Source: Planctomycetota bacterium (GTDB lineage: Bacteria > Planctomycetota > Planctomycetia > Planctomycetales > Planctomycetaceae). Taken from it: DNA of 64,000 nucleotides. The notes under the pieces are model-generated. The model saw only the letters and a list, made by a program, of their open reading frames with translations. It did not search any database and was not told where the DNA came from. Made by a program: the position numbers and the translations under genes. The stretch lies in assembly GCA_018242525.1 (NCBI GenBank), contig JAFEBS010000056.1:189202-253201 (forward strand). The letters are read 5' to 3'. Below are positions 19,006 through 27,053 of the stretch, one piece after another; within the stretch, counting starts at the first letter, position 1, and each line of letters opens with the position of its first letter.

Positions 19006-20457
19006 ATGAGCGACGAATCCATCGCCTATGATCCCTATGCCATGCCACCGGGCGAGATCCAGGATCCACCAGAATCCTTGTGGGCCGCCCTGCGAAAGAT
19101 TGGTCCCGGGATCATCCTGGCGGGAACAATCGTCGGTTCCGGCGAGTTGATTCTGACCACGACCCTGGGAGCCCGGCACGGTTTCATCTTCCTGTGGCTG
19201 ATCCTGTTCAGTTGCGTCATCAAAGTCTTCGTCCAGATTGAAATCGGGCGTTACGCGATTTCGTCGGGTCGTCCGACCCTGGGAGCCATCAACGAACTGC
19301 CGGGCCCTCGCTTTGGAGCCCACTGGATGGTCTGGTGGTGGTTCATCATGATGATCTGCACGGTCGTGCAACTGGGCGGCATGGCGGGAACCGTGGGGCA
19401 GGCGTTGAACCTGGCCTTTCCCTCGGTGGCGGCCGGATTTGCCAGCACCATGAACAGCATCTCGCCGTCACTGGGTTCGATGGTCACCGATCGCCCGGAG
19501 GTTCCCTGGGCTGTCGCGACATGCCTGGTCACCATGGCACTGATTTACGGTGGCGGCTACCGACGCATCGAATGGCTGACGACGATGATTGTGGTGGGCG
19601 TCACGATGATTACGGTTTCGGCGGCAGCCGCACTGGGTTTCACCGACTACCCGATTCGCGGCACGGATCTGCTGAAGGGGTTGGAATTTCAGGTTCCCAG
19701 TCACGGCCTGGCGGCGGCGTTCGCCGTGTTTGGCGTGACCGGGGTTGGTGCCACCGAACTGTTCTATTACCCTTATTGGTGCCTGGAGAAGGGCTATGCT
19801 CGCTATGTTGGCCTCGCGGACGGCAGCGAAGCCTGGGACCGACGCGCCAAGGGCTGGATCCGCGTCATGCATCTGGACGCATGGGTCAGTATGGTTGTCT
19901 TTACAGTCTCGACGGTCGCCTTTTACCTGATGGGAGCGGCCGTTCTGCATCCGCAGGGATTGAGGCCCGAAGGGGAGCAACTGATTGACACGCTGTCAAA
20001 AATGTACATCGGCCCCTTCGGAGACTGGACGCGGATTCTGTTCCTGATCGGCGCGGGTGCCGTCTTGTTTAAGACTTTGTACCTGGCCTGTGCTGCCAAC
20101 AGTCGCCTGACAACTGATTTTCTCGTTCTGGCGGGGATGGCACCGACAAAATCGGCGGAGCACCGTGCACTCCTGATCCGCCGCTTTTGCCTGGTCTTTC
20201 CCACGCTGGCGTTGATCTTCTTCCTGTTTTTCAAAGATCCCAAGCTGATGGTGACGATTGGCGGGGTGGCTCAGGCGGCGACATTGCCGATGATCGCCTG
20301 TGCGACACTTTACTTCCGTTACCGCAAAGTTCATCCTGCCATCAAGCCGTTTGTGATCACGGATGCATTACTGTGGATCGCGGTGATCTGTATTTGTGTC
20401 GTGGCCGCATACGCGGTACCGACCACCATTATGTCCCTGATACCTGCCACAAAATGA
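19006..20457 (+). CDS. NRAMP-like transporter lacking canonical metal-site motifs
   Basis: A 483-aa integral membrane protein with about 11 hydrophobic helices and the NRAMP fold signature at the N-terminus (IGPGIILAGTIVGSGELI). Canonical NRAMP metal-ion transporters carry DPGN in helix 1 and MPH in helix 6. Here the helix-1 site reads VGSGE and the helix-6 region reads GVTGVGATELFYYPYW, so the usual manganese/iron ligands are missing. It probably moves another cation or solute. The gene is followed after 17 bp by the beta-helix protein gene, suggesting co-transcription. Confidence 0.85.
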   Translation: MSDESIAYDPYAMPPGEIQDPPESLWAALRKIGPGIILAGTIVGSGELILTTTLGARHGFIFLWLILFSCVIKVFVQIEIGRYAISSGRPTLGAINELPGPRFGAHWMVWWWFIMMICTVVQLGGMAGTVGQALNLAFPSVAAGFASTMNSISPSLGSMVTDRPEVPWAVATCLVTMALIYGGGYRRIEWLTTMIVVGVTMITVSAAAALGFTDYPIRGTDLLKGLEFQVPSHGLAAAFAVFGVTGVGATELFYYPYWCLEKGYARYVGLADGSEAWDRRAKGWIRVMHLDAWVSMVVFTVSTVAFYLMGAAVLHPQGLRPEGEQLIDTLSKMYIGPFGDWTRILFLIGAGAVLFKTLYLACAANSRLTTDFLVLAGMAPTKSAEHRALLIRRFCLVFPTLALIFFLFFKDPKLMVTIGGVAQAATLPMIACATLYFRYRKVHPAIKPFVITDALLWIAVICICVVAAYAVPTTIMSLIPATK

Positions 20458-20474
20458 ACGTTCAGGAGTGACTC

Positions 20475-21830
20475 ATGTCTGGTGCATTCCAGTCTCGTCG
20501 GGGGTTTCTGCAACTGGCAACGGGATTGGGTGCGGGAGCGTGGCTGCTTCCAAACGGGCTTGCCGAGGAATCTGCAGGCTCAGCGGATGGTCGACCACGA
20601 GTCACGAACCCACGAGCCACTTCGGGAGACAAGGTCAGCGAACCGGACTGGCAGGAGCGCCTGACAATTACCGTCGGGACCAGGGACGGGGATCTGGTCG
20701 GCAATTCGCACAAGGTCTTGCAGGCTGCCGTGGATTATGTCGCGGGACTGGGTGGTGGCACAGTTCGGATCCTGCCGGGAACCTTCACGCTTCGGGCGTC
20801 GGTCCATTTGCGCAGTGGCGTCCGCCTGATGGGCTCGGGCGACGAAACAATCCTGACCAAGCCTGCCTCGGTGACCACCAAACTGGCACTCGATTCGGAC
20901 TGGTACGACCAGGAAATCACATTGGTTGACGCCAAAGGATTCGAGGTCGGTGACAGCGTCTGCCTGCGGACGAAGAATCCGCACAATGGCGGGGCGGAAG
21001 TCCTGAAGCGGACATTGGTCGCTCGGTCGGGGAATCGCTTCAAGCTGGATCGGGCCCTGCGCCAGAATTATTGGGCGACCGGCGAACCCACCTGCTCAAC
21101 GCTGTTTCCACTTGTGACGAGCGAAGAGACCGAGAACCTGGTGATCGAGGATCTGGCCCTGGACGGAAACCGGGCGAACAACGAAAACCTGGACGGCAAC
21201 TACGGCGGCTGCATTTTCCTGCAGGATGTCAGCAACGTCGTGATTCGCAAGGTGACGGCGCGCCAGAACAACGGCGACGGGATCAGTTGGCAGATCTGCC
21301 ACGATGTCACCGTTGAAGACTGTCACAGTCACGATCACGCCGGCCTGGCGCTGCATCCGGGATCAGGGTCGCAACGTCCCTTGATGCGCCGCAACACGCT
21401 GGAACGCTGCCAGATCGGCCTGTTCTTCTGCTGGGGTGTCAAATACGGGCTGGCGGAAGAGAACACAATTCTGGACATCAGGGGTCAGGGAATCTCGATC
21501 GGACATCGGGACACAGACAACATCGTCCGCAAGAATACGGTCCGCAATAGCGGGCAGACGGGGATCCTGTTCCGCCCGGAACGGGGCCCCGGTTTCTGCG
21601 GACATCGCAACTTGATCGAACAAAACATTGTGGAAAACAGCGGCCCGGAAACAGGGGTGGCGATCGATGTTCAGGGCGGCACTGAGCAAGTGACCCTGCG
21701 GCAGAACCAGATCCGCGAATCCCGCGGAGCCGCCCAACGAATCGGCATCCGCCTGGGAAAAGAGACGCGTCAAATTACACTGACCGAAAACTCGTTCGAC
21801 GGATTGATGAAGGATGTCGAACAAGTGTGA
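20475..21830 (+). CDS. Tat-exported right-handed parallel beta-helix protein
   Basis: A 451-aa protein with a twin-arginine-type leader (QSRRGFLQLATGLGAGAWLL). From about residue 75 it shows the pectate-lyase-like beginning (LQAAVDYVAGLGGGTVRILPG) and then many short repeats such as NVVIRKVTARQNNGDGISW and NIVRKNTVRNSGQTGILF, characteristic of right-handed parallel beta-helices. Proteins of this fold are often polysaccharide lyases or glycosidases, but no catalytic residues can be assigned. It follows the NRAMP-like gene by 17 bp. A GGAG lies shortly before the ATG (tcaggagtgactcATG). Confidence 0.85.
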   Translation: MSGAFQSRRGFLQLATGLGAGAWLLPNGLAEESAGSADGRPRVTNPRATSGDKVSEPDWQERLTITVGTRDGDLVGNSHKVLQAAVDYVAGLGGGTVRILPGTFTLRASVHLRSGVRLMGSGDETILTKPASVTTKLALDSDWYDQEITLVDAKGFEVGDSVCLRTKNPHNGGAEVLKRTLVARSGNRFKLDRALRQNYWATGEPTCSTLFPLVTSEETENLVIEDLALDGNRANNENLDGNYGGCIFLQDVSNVVIRKVTARQNNGDGISWQICHDVTVEDCHSHDHAGLALHPGSGSQRPLMRRNTLERCQIGLFFCWGVKYGLAEENTILDIRGQGISIGHRDTDNIVRKNTVRNSGQTGILFRPERGPGFCGHRNLIEQNIVENSGPETGVAIDVQGGTEQVTLRQNQIRESRGAAQRIGIRLGKETRQITLTENSFDGLMKDVEQV

Positions 21831-21862
21831 CCCGCAAGCTCAGGGCGGACGCCGGGTCAGCC

Positions 21863-21983
21863 GTAGCCGAAGTCGTGAGACTTTGGATCTTCCAGGCGGT
21901 CATGCAAACGTCTGATTGTCATTTCAACCATTAAACGAAACTCAGCCGGTGGCGGTTCACCGAACTCTCACGAGTTCGGCTAC
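21863..21983. repeat. REP pair (BIME) 1, upstream of the RAYT gene
   Basis: Left REP: GTAG at 21863-21866, then hairpin CCGAAGTC-GTGA-GACTTTGG (21867-21886, one G-T mismatch). Right REP in inverted orientation: CCGAACTC-TCAC-GAGTTCGG then CTAC (21960-21983). The two halves are inverted copies of each other, differing mainly in one stem pair. The spacer contains a conserved tract (gcgaaa...cagccggtgg) shared with the other three units. Confidence 0.9.
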
Positions 21984-22028
21984 GAAATCTCTAGGTCACG
22001 AGCCTCTGTCGGGTCACGAGACTCTGCC

Positions 22029-22148
22029 GTAGCCGAAGTCGTGAGACTTCGGATCTTCAGACGAACAATCCAACTTCAAGCTTCCATTCCAACGATTTCG
22101 CGAAACCCCGCCGATGGTAGATCACCGAACTCTCACGAGTTCGGCTAC
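22029..22148. repeat. REP pair (BIME) 2, upstream of the RAYT gene
   Basis: GTAG at 22029-22032, hairpin CCGAAGTC-GTGA-GACTTCGG at 22033-22052 (8-bp perfect stem); inverted partner CCGAACTC-TCAC-GAGTTCGG-CTAC at 22125-22148. Unit length is 120 bp. It ends 38 bp before the RAYT start codon. Confidence 0.92.
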
Positions 22149-22186
22149 GGGCTCGCCATCGACGAAGAGGTGAAAGGTCACTCATT

Positions 22187-22774
22187 ATGGCGGGTACGCA
22201 GTTTGGCGACCATCTGAAGCGACTTCCGCCCGAGTTTTACTGCGGCCAGGCGTGCGTCCATTGGTCGCTGACAATTGATGATCGAAAGATCGGCTGGCTT
22301 GTGCCAATCTTTTACTATAAGTTTCGCGAATTGCTGACGCATACGATGTTCCGCTACGGAAGCTGTTGTCCCATCTATTGCCTGATGCCCGACCACATGC
22401 ACTTGCTTTGGCTCGGAATTCTGGACAGCGCCAACCAACTGAGAGCGATGAAGTACTTCCGCAGACAACTCAATCCTGTTTTGGAAAAGCTGAATGCTCG
22501 GTTACAGGACCAACCCTACGATCACGTCCTCCGTGACGATGAACGGAAGCCTGCTGCGTTGCATGCCGTCGTTGAATACATCGCTCGCAATCCAGAGCGG
22601 AAACAGCTTGTTGCTTACGACGCATTTCGCGAGTACGCGTACACGGGGTGCCTTGTTCCCGGTTATCCCGAACTGAAACCGTTTCAGCCGGACTTCTGGG
22701 ACTTGTTCGACCGAATATGTTCCAAGTTACGCCAAAACGGCTTTACGTCAGTTAATCTCGAAGTTCCAGAGTAA
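22187..22774 (+). CDS. REP-associated tyrosine transposase (RAYT, IS200/Y1-like)
   Basis: Single-strand DNA transposase-like protein of 195 aa. It has the HUH motif in the classical Y1 context (CLMPDHMHLLW; HMH at about residues 69-71) and the downstream EYIARNPERKQLV, which carries the probable catalytic tyrosine (about residue 132), as in RAYT proteins. There is no full IS200 element around it; instead two REP pairs lie on each side (21863-22148 and 22785-23057). RAYTs are thought to mobilise or maintain REP sequences bearing a GTAG foot. An AAAGG lies about 9 bp upstream of the ATG. The gene is intact, so it may still be active. Confidence 0.9.
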   Translation: MAGTQFGDHLKRLPPEFYCGQACVHWSLTIDDRKIGWLVPIFYYKFRELLTHTMFRYGSCCPIYCLMPDHMHLLWLGILDSANQLRAMKYFRRQLNPVLEKLNARLQDQPYDHVLRDDERKPAALHAVVEYIARNPERKQLVAYDAFREYAYTGCLVPGYPELKPFQPDFWDLFDRICSKLRQNGFTSVNLEVPE

Positions 22775-22784
22775 ACTCCGCCCT

Positions 22785-22904
22785 GTAGCCGAAGTCATGA
22801 GACTTCGGATCTTCGGACGGTCAACTCGACTTCAGATTCTCATTCCAACGATTGCGCGAATTTCAGCCGGTGGTGGATCACCGAACTCTCACGAGTTCGG
22901 CTAC
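22785..22904. repeat. REP pair (BIME) 3, downstream of the RAYT gene
   Basis: GTAG at 22785-22788, hairpin CCGAAGTC-ATGA-GACTTCGG at 22789-22808; inverted partner CCGAACTC-TCAC-GAGTTCGG-CTAC at 22881-22904. The unit begins 10 bp after the RAYT stop and is 120 bp long. Confidence 0.92.
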
Positions 22905-22937
22905 AGGCTTTCCACGTCACGGGTCTCAACCGTAGCC

Positions 22938-23057
22938 GTAGCCGAAGTCGTGAGACTTCGGATCTTCGGATCGTCAAGCCAGCTTCAATATCTCATTCCA
23001 GCGATTGCGCGAATTTCAGCCGGTGGCGGTTCACCGAACTCTCACGAGTTCGGCTAC
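22938..23057. repeat. REP pair (BIME) 4, downstream of the RAYT gene
   Basis: GTAG at 22938-22941 (a duplicated GTAGCC precedes it), hairpin CCGAAGTC-GTGA-GACTTCGG at 22942-22961; inverted partner CCGAACTC-TCAC-GAGTTCGG-CTAC at 23034-23057. Again 120 bp. It lies 43 bp from the stop of the aminotransferase-like gene. Confidence 0.92.
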
Positions 23058-23100
23058 GACTTTCAATCGGCGTCTCCGCGAGACTCCGCTGGTGGATGGC

Positions 23101-24351
23101 TTAGATACCGCGGATGGCCGTTAACAGACGCTCAATTTCTCCTGCCGTGTTGTAATGCATCAAGCCGACGCGAACGACTCCCTGCGGTTCGAGGCCCAAT
23201 GCCTCTGAGAACTGCAGGGCGTAGAAGTTTCCATGACCGACGAACAGACCCTGGTTTCCCAGACGGCCGGCGACCTCTATGGCCGGCAGGCGGGAATGGA
23301 CGAAACTGACCGTTGGCGTCCGCTCGTTCAGGCGGTTCAGATCGGTCAGGCCGAAGGTCGTGATTCCGGGAATGTCGAGCAACCCGGAGATCAGTTGTTT
23401 CGCGAGTTGTTGTTCGTAATCGGCAATCGCGGTGTACGCTGTTCGCAGCTTGTCTCGCAGGCCACCGGTTCTTGATCCACAGTGGCTTCCGAGATCGGCC
23501 AAATAGTCGACGGCGGCTTTTGTTCCAGCAATTCCCTCGAAGTTTTGCGTGCCGGTCATCCACCGGCCGGGCAGGGATTCCGTGACCGGCCGCAGTTTAT
23601 AGGGAGTGACCGCGGTCAGCAGTTCCGGTCGCCCCCACAGAACTCCCACGTGCGGACCGAAGAATTTGTACGCGGAACAGGCGAGCCAGTCGCAATCCCA
23701 CTCGTCGACTGCAGGCAGGGCGTGCGGAGCGTAGTGAACGGCGTCGAGGAACACCTGGGCCCCCACGGCATGGGACAGACGGCAGACTTCCCGGACGGGG
23801 TTGATGGTCCCAACGATGTTGGAAGCACCGCCGACGGCGACGAGTCGGGTGCGCGCATTGAGTTTCGAGGCCAGGTCCGACATGTTCAACGTGCAGTCGG
23901 CGGGATCAAAGTTGACATATTGGACGGTCACTCCGGCATCACGGGCTGCCAGGACCCACGGACTGACATTGCCGTCGTGATCCAGCCGAGTCACCACAAT
24001 CTCATCGCCCGATTGCCATGTCCGGCTGATTGCCCGGCTGACGGCAAACGTCAGGGTCGTCATGTTCGCGCCGAAGACGACGGATTCGGCATGGGAACTG
24101 CCAACGAACTGGGCCACTGTGACGTGTGCGGCTTCGAGCAGTTCGTCACTTTCGCGGGCGGTGGCATATTGGCCACCGCGATTGGCGTTGGTGTGACCCA
24201 GATAGAATCCGACGGCATCGATCACCCGTTGCGGAACCTGACTGCCGCCAGGGCCGTCAAAAAACGCCACCGGTTGGCCGGCGACCGTCCGCGACAGTGC
24301 AGGGAACTGGGCACGACACCAGGCCAGTGGAAAGTCAGCAACAGCAGTCAT
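23101..24351 (-). CDS. Class V aminotransferase, cysteine desulfurase-like (no catalytic Cys seen)
   Basis: PLP-dependent fold-type I enzyme of 416 aa. The PLP lysine lies in CSAYKFFGPHVGVLWGR, and the region FFDGPGGSQVPQRVI and SHAESVVFGANMTTLTFA are typical of the cysteine desulfurase-like family. In SufS the catalytic cysteine sits in an RxGHHC motif; here the matching region reads FVGHGNFYALQF with no cysteine. It is therefore probably not a sulfur donor, and its substrate is unknown. The ATG at 24351 starts before the conserved FPLAWCRAQFPAL; the upstream extension to 24399 is unlikely. It is transcribed as a single gene. Confidence 0.85.
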   Translation of the reverse strand: MTAVADFPLAWCRAQFPALSRTVAGQPVAFFDGPGGSQVPQRVIDAVGFYLGHTNANRGGQYATARESDELLEAAHVTVAQFVGSSHAESVVFGANMTTLTFAVSRAISRTWQSGDEIVVTRLDHDGNVSPWVLAARDAGVTVQYVNFDPADCTLNMSDLASKLNARTRLVAVGGASNIVGTINPVREVCRLSHAVGAQVFLDAVHYAPHALPAVDEWDCDWLACSAYKFFGPHVGVLWGRPELLTAVTPYKLRPVTESLPGRWMTGTQNFEGIAGTKAAVDYLADLGSHCGSRTGGLRDKLRTAYTAIADYEQQLAKQLISGLLDIPGITTFGLTDLNRLNERTPTVSFVHSRLPAIEVAGRLGNQGLFVGHGNFYALQFSEALGLEPQGVVRVGLMHYNTAGEIERLLTAIRGI

Positions 24352-24580
24352 CGAAGGGAATCCGGCTCGAGGAAAAGATGTCCGTGGTCGAGCGGACAAT
24401 ACTAACCCGAGTCGGCGAATGCCACTGGAGCGTAAAGTGGCTTGAGCGAACCCGGGAAGGGGAATCGTCCCAGGCTATATGAGTTCGTCGCCATCGGGTC
24501 ACCTGATACCGGCGAACAGGTGAATGAAATTTGCAGCCGAGTTCTGGAAATCTCTTGAGTGTCGCGAAGCAGGAATTCGA

Positions 24581-25405
24581 TCAGTAGTCGAATCCTGCCG
24601 CCGAGAAATCGACATCGGAATAGTAATCTCGCAGCCGGGATAGCGTGGCTTTCTGGGCATCGGAAAGCATGTTGCCGCGTCCGATGACCCCCTTGTTGCG
24701 GCGCGTCGGCTGGGACGAAGAAAGATCGATGGCGGCCTGGATTTTGGACTCATCAACGGGCAGGCCGAAATGATTGCAGATCTGCACCACTTCGCCAACG
24801 GGGTCTTTTTTCAGGTCTTCGTACCGGCAGACGAATGCGATCTTGTCGCGGACGAGACTGCTGGACAGCCAGCCTGCGTAGAAATTGAAGTACCAGGGCA
24901 TGACCATGTCGATGATGAACTGCCGTTTGCGATCGGCGTCCAGCTGACTCCAATGGAACTCATCCATGTACGCCATCGAACAGACGGTCGACTCGCGATC
25001 GAAATGATCGCTCATGCTCATCACGGTGTCGTGGACGTTACGAGTCTGAATGATCGGCAGGATCTGTGCTCGTTGGATCAATTCCAGAGTCGGCTTTGAT
25101 GCTCGCGTGTGTTGATGCGTCCACAGGACGTTGTCGATCATCGATGCAGCCGCCAATTGCCGCAATGACGGCTCCTGCTCACGTCGATCGCAGACCCGGG
25201 CCAGGCATCGTGATTCCCAGCCGAGATAGTTTTGGAGAATTGCCGAAAGCCATGTGGAACCGGATTTGGGGGCGGCGATCACCCACATGTGCGAGCGATT
25301 CCGGGTCAACAGCGAATAGATGAACCGGTCAGAATACAATGCCTTTAACGGTTTGCGCAGAACCGCAGCGAATAAGCGGCGGGGTGCAAACGGATCCAAA
25401 AGCAT
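24581..25405 (-). CDS. Sulfotransferase domain protein
   Basis: Predicted PAPS-dependent sulfotransferase of 274 aa. The 5'-phosphosulfate binding loop is APKSGSTWLS near residues 44-53, and the 3'-phosphate region is plausibly RNVHDTVMSM with the later FVCRYEDLKKDPVGEV. Start ATG at 25405 has a good GGAG 8 bp upstream; an in-frame TTG at 25417 overlaps that site and is rejected. No glycan- or lipid-synthesis genes lie next to it, so the acceptor cannot be inferred. Confidence 0.88.
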   Translation of the reverse strand: MLLDPFAPRRLFAAVLRKPLKALYSDRFIYSLLTRNRSHMWVIAAPKSGSTWLSAILQNYLGWESRCLARVCDRREQEPSLRQLAAASMIDNVLWTHQHTRASKPTLELIQRAQILPIIQTRNVHDTVMSMSDHFDRESTVCSMAYMDEFHWSQLDADRKRQFIIDMVMPWYFNFYAGWLSSSLVRDKIAFVCRYEDLKKDPVGEVVQICNHFGLPVDESKIQAAIDLSSSQPTRRNKGVIGRGNMLSDAQKATLSRLRDYYSDVDFSAAGFDY

Positions 25406-25683
25406 TTTACGCTCCAACTATGTTCTGGCAATATAAACGGATGTTCAGCTTCCGTGCCGGATGAATTCTGGGAGCGGCCAGGATTCGTCGCGGCGTACGA
25501 TTTCCAAGTTGAGTCAGCATTAACGGTTGTATCGTTTATTTCGCGCTCCCAATCCACTGTTGTTTTTACGAATTCAGGTTAAACTGAAGATTAGATTGCA
25601 AAGCGGCCAGACCTGCCGATAACGGCAATTTAATGAGACACGACTGGCAAGTTGCGATCCACCTCTTGCCAGGGATGTTTCAC

Positions 25684-26979
25684 ATGACCCGACGACGAAG
25701 CTGTCTTGCCATTGTTGCGATTCTTGTGTTTAAAGCCGCGCCGGTGGCGTGTGCTACGGCTCAGGATCGCGGGATCGCAGATTTTCCGAAGTTGAACGCG
25801 GACACCGATTGGCCGTGGTGGCGTGGTCCCAACCGAAACGGGAAGTCACTCAGTTCGTCAGCTCCAACGACTTTTGCAGAAACCGATGCGGTCTGGAAGG
25901 TCTCCGTCCCCGGGCGCGGGCATGCGTCACCGATCGTCGTGGGAGAGCGCGTTTATCTCGCAACTGCAGATGAGCGTCAGAAGATTCACTCGGTTTCGGC
26001 ATTTGAACGGGCGACTGGAAAGTCCGCTTGGGCAGTGGAGATCAACAAGGGGGGATTTCCGGCCAAGAACCACCCGAAGAACACCGAAGCCAGTCCGACA
26101 TTGGCCTGTGACGGGGAACGGTTGTACGGCGCGTATTACCATCACGACAAGGTCGAGGCGGTGGCAGTGGATCTGAATGGCAAGATCGCCTGGAAGCAGT
26201 TGGTCTGCCCGTTCCGTCCGCGCACATTTGAATACGGATACGGTCCGTCACCGATTCTGTACGGTGACACGGTGATTATCTCGGCTGAGTACGACGGGAG
26301 TAGTTTCATCACGGCCTTGGATCGAAAATCCGGCAAACCGGCGTGGAAGATCAAGCGATCGCCCATGATCTCGTTCTCGACTCCGATGATCGCCCATGTG
26401 GCAGGCCGGGATCAACTGCTGATCAGCGGGGCGATGAAGGTGTCCTCGTATGATCCGCAGAATGGCAAGTTGATCTGGGCGGTGGACGGAACGACGGCGG
26501 CCACATGCGGGACAATGGTGTGGGACGGCGACGTGGTATTTGCCAGCGGAGGCTTTCCCAAGGCCGAAACATTGGCCGTCAAGGCTGATGGCAGCGGGCA
26601 AATCCTGTGGCAGAACAATCAGAAATGCTACGAACAGTCGATGCTGGCCCACGATGGCCATCTCTACGGTCTGACGGATGGTGGAGTGATGTTCTGCTGG
26701 CGCGGCAGCGACGGTCGGGAAATGTGGAAAGAACGCTTGAAGGGCCCGGTCAGTGCTTCACCGGTTCTGGCGGACGGAAACATCTACTGGGCCAATGAAC
26801 TGGGAACTTTGTACGTGTTCAAAGCTACTCCGGAACGGTTCGATCTGGTTGCTCAGAACCAGATCGGCAATGATTCGTTTGCCAGTCCGGCGATTTGTGG
26901 CGGACAGGTGTTCCTGCGGGTGGCCGAAACCTCGGGGCAGGGTCGACAGGAGTACCTCTATTGCTTTGGGAAGAAGTAG
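25684..26979 (+). CDS. Secreted PQQ-binding-like beta-propeller protein
   Basis: A 431-aa exported protein. After a signal peptide (CLAIVAILVFKAAPVACATAQ) the mature chain begins with WPWWRGPNRNGKS, typical of planctomycete propellers of the PQQ-repeat (BamB-like) type. Repeated blades read ATGKSAWAVEINKG, NGKIAWKQLV, SGKPAWKIK, NGKLIWAVDG and GREMWKERL. No cytochrome motif or catalytic residue is seen, so it may be a binding or scaffold protein rather than a dehydrogenase. The ATG at 25684 has AGGGATG upstream and is preferred to the ATG-initiated extension at 25633. Confidence 0.85.
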   Translation: MTRRRSCLAIVAILVFKAAPVACATAQDRGIADFPKLNADTDWPWWRGPNRNGKSLSSSAPTTFAETDAVWKVSVPGRGHASPIVVGERVYLATADERQKIHSVSAFERATGKSAWAVEINKGGFPAKNHPKNTEASPTLACDGERLYGAYYHHDKVEAVAVDLNGKIAWKQLVCPFRPRTFEYGYGPSPILYGDTVIISAEYDGSSFITALDRKSGKPAWKIKRSPMISFSTPMIAHVAGRDQLLISGAMKVSSYDPQNGKLIWAVDGTTAATCGTMVWDGDVVFASGGFPKAETLAVKADGSGQILWQNNQKCYEQSMLAHDGHLYGLTDGGVMFCWRGSDGREMWKERLKGPVSASPVLADGNIYWANELGTLYVFKATPERFDLVAQNQIGNDSFASPAICGGQVFLRVAETSGQGRQEYLYCFGKK

Positions 26980-27053
26980 GGGTGGCGGAATTCGGTATTG
27001 TCCTGGAATCCGTCGTCTTCGGTCGTTCCCCGGTGAATGGCGTGACGTCCGCG

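Noticed and set aside
22187..22774. Complete IS200-type insertion sequence
   Set aside because: No left-end/right-end IS200 hairpins or orfB partner; the flanking structures are REP pairs, so RAYT is the better call.
21863..23057. CRISPR array
   Set aside because: The repeats are paired inverted hairpins of about 120 bp with a gene between them; spacing and similarity of spacers do not fit CRISPR.
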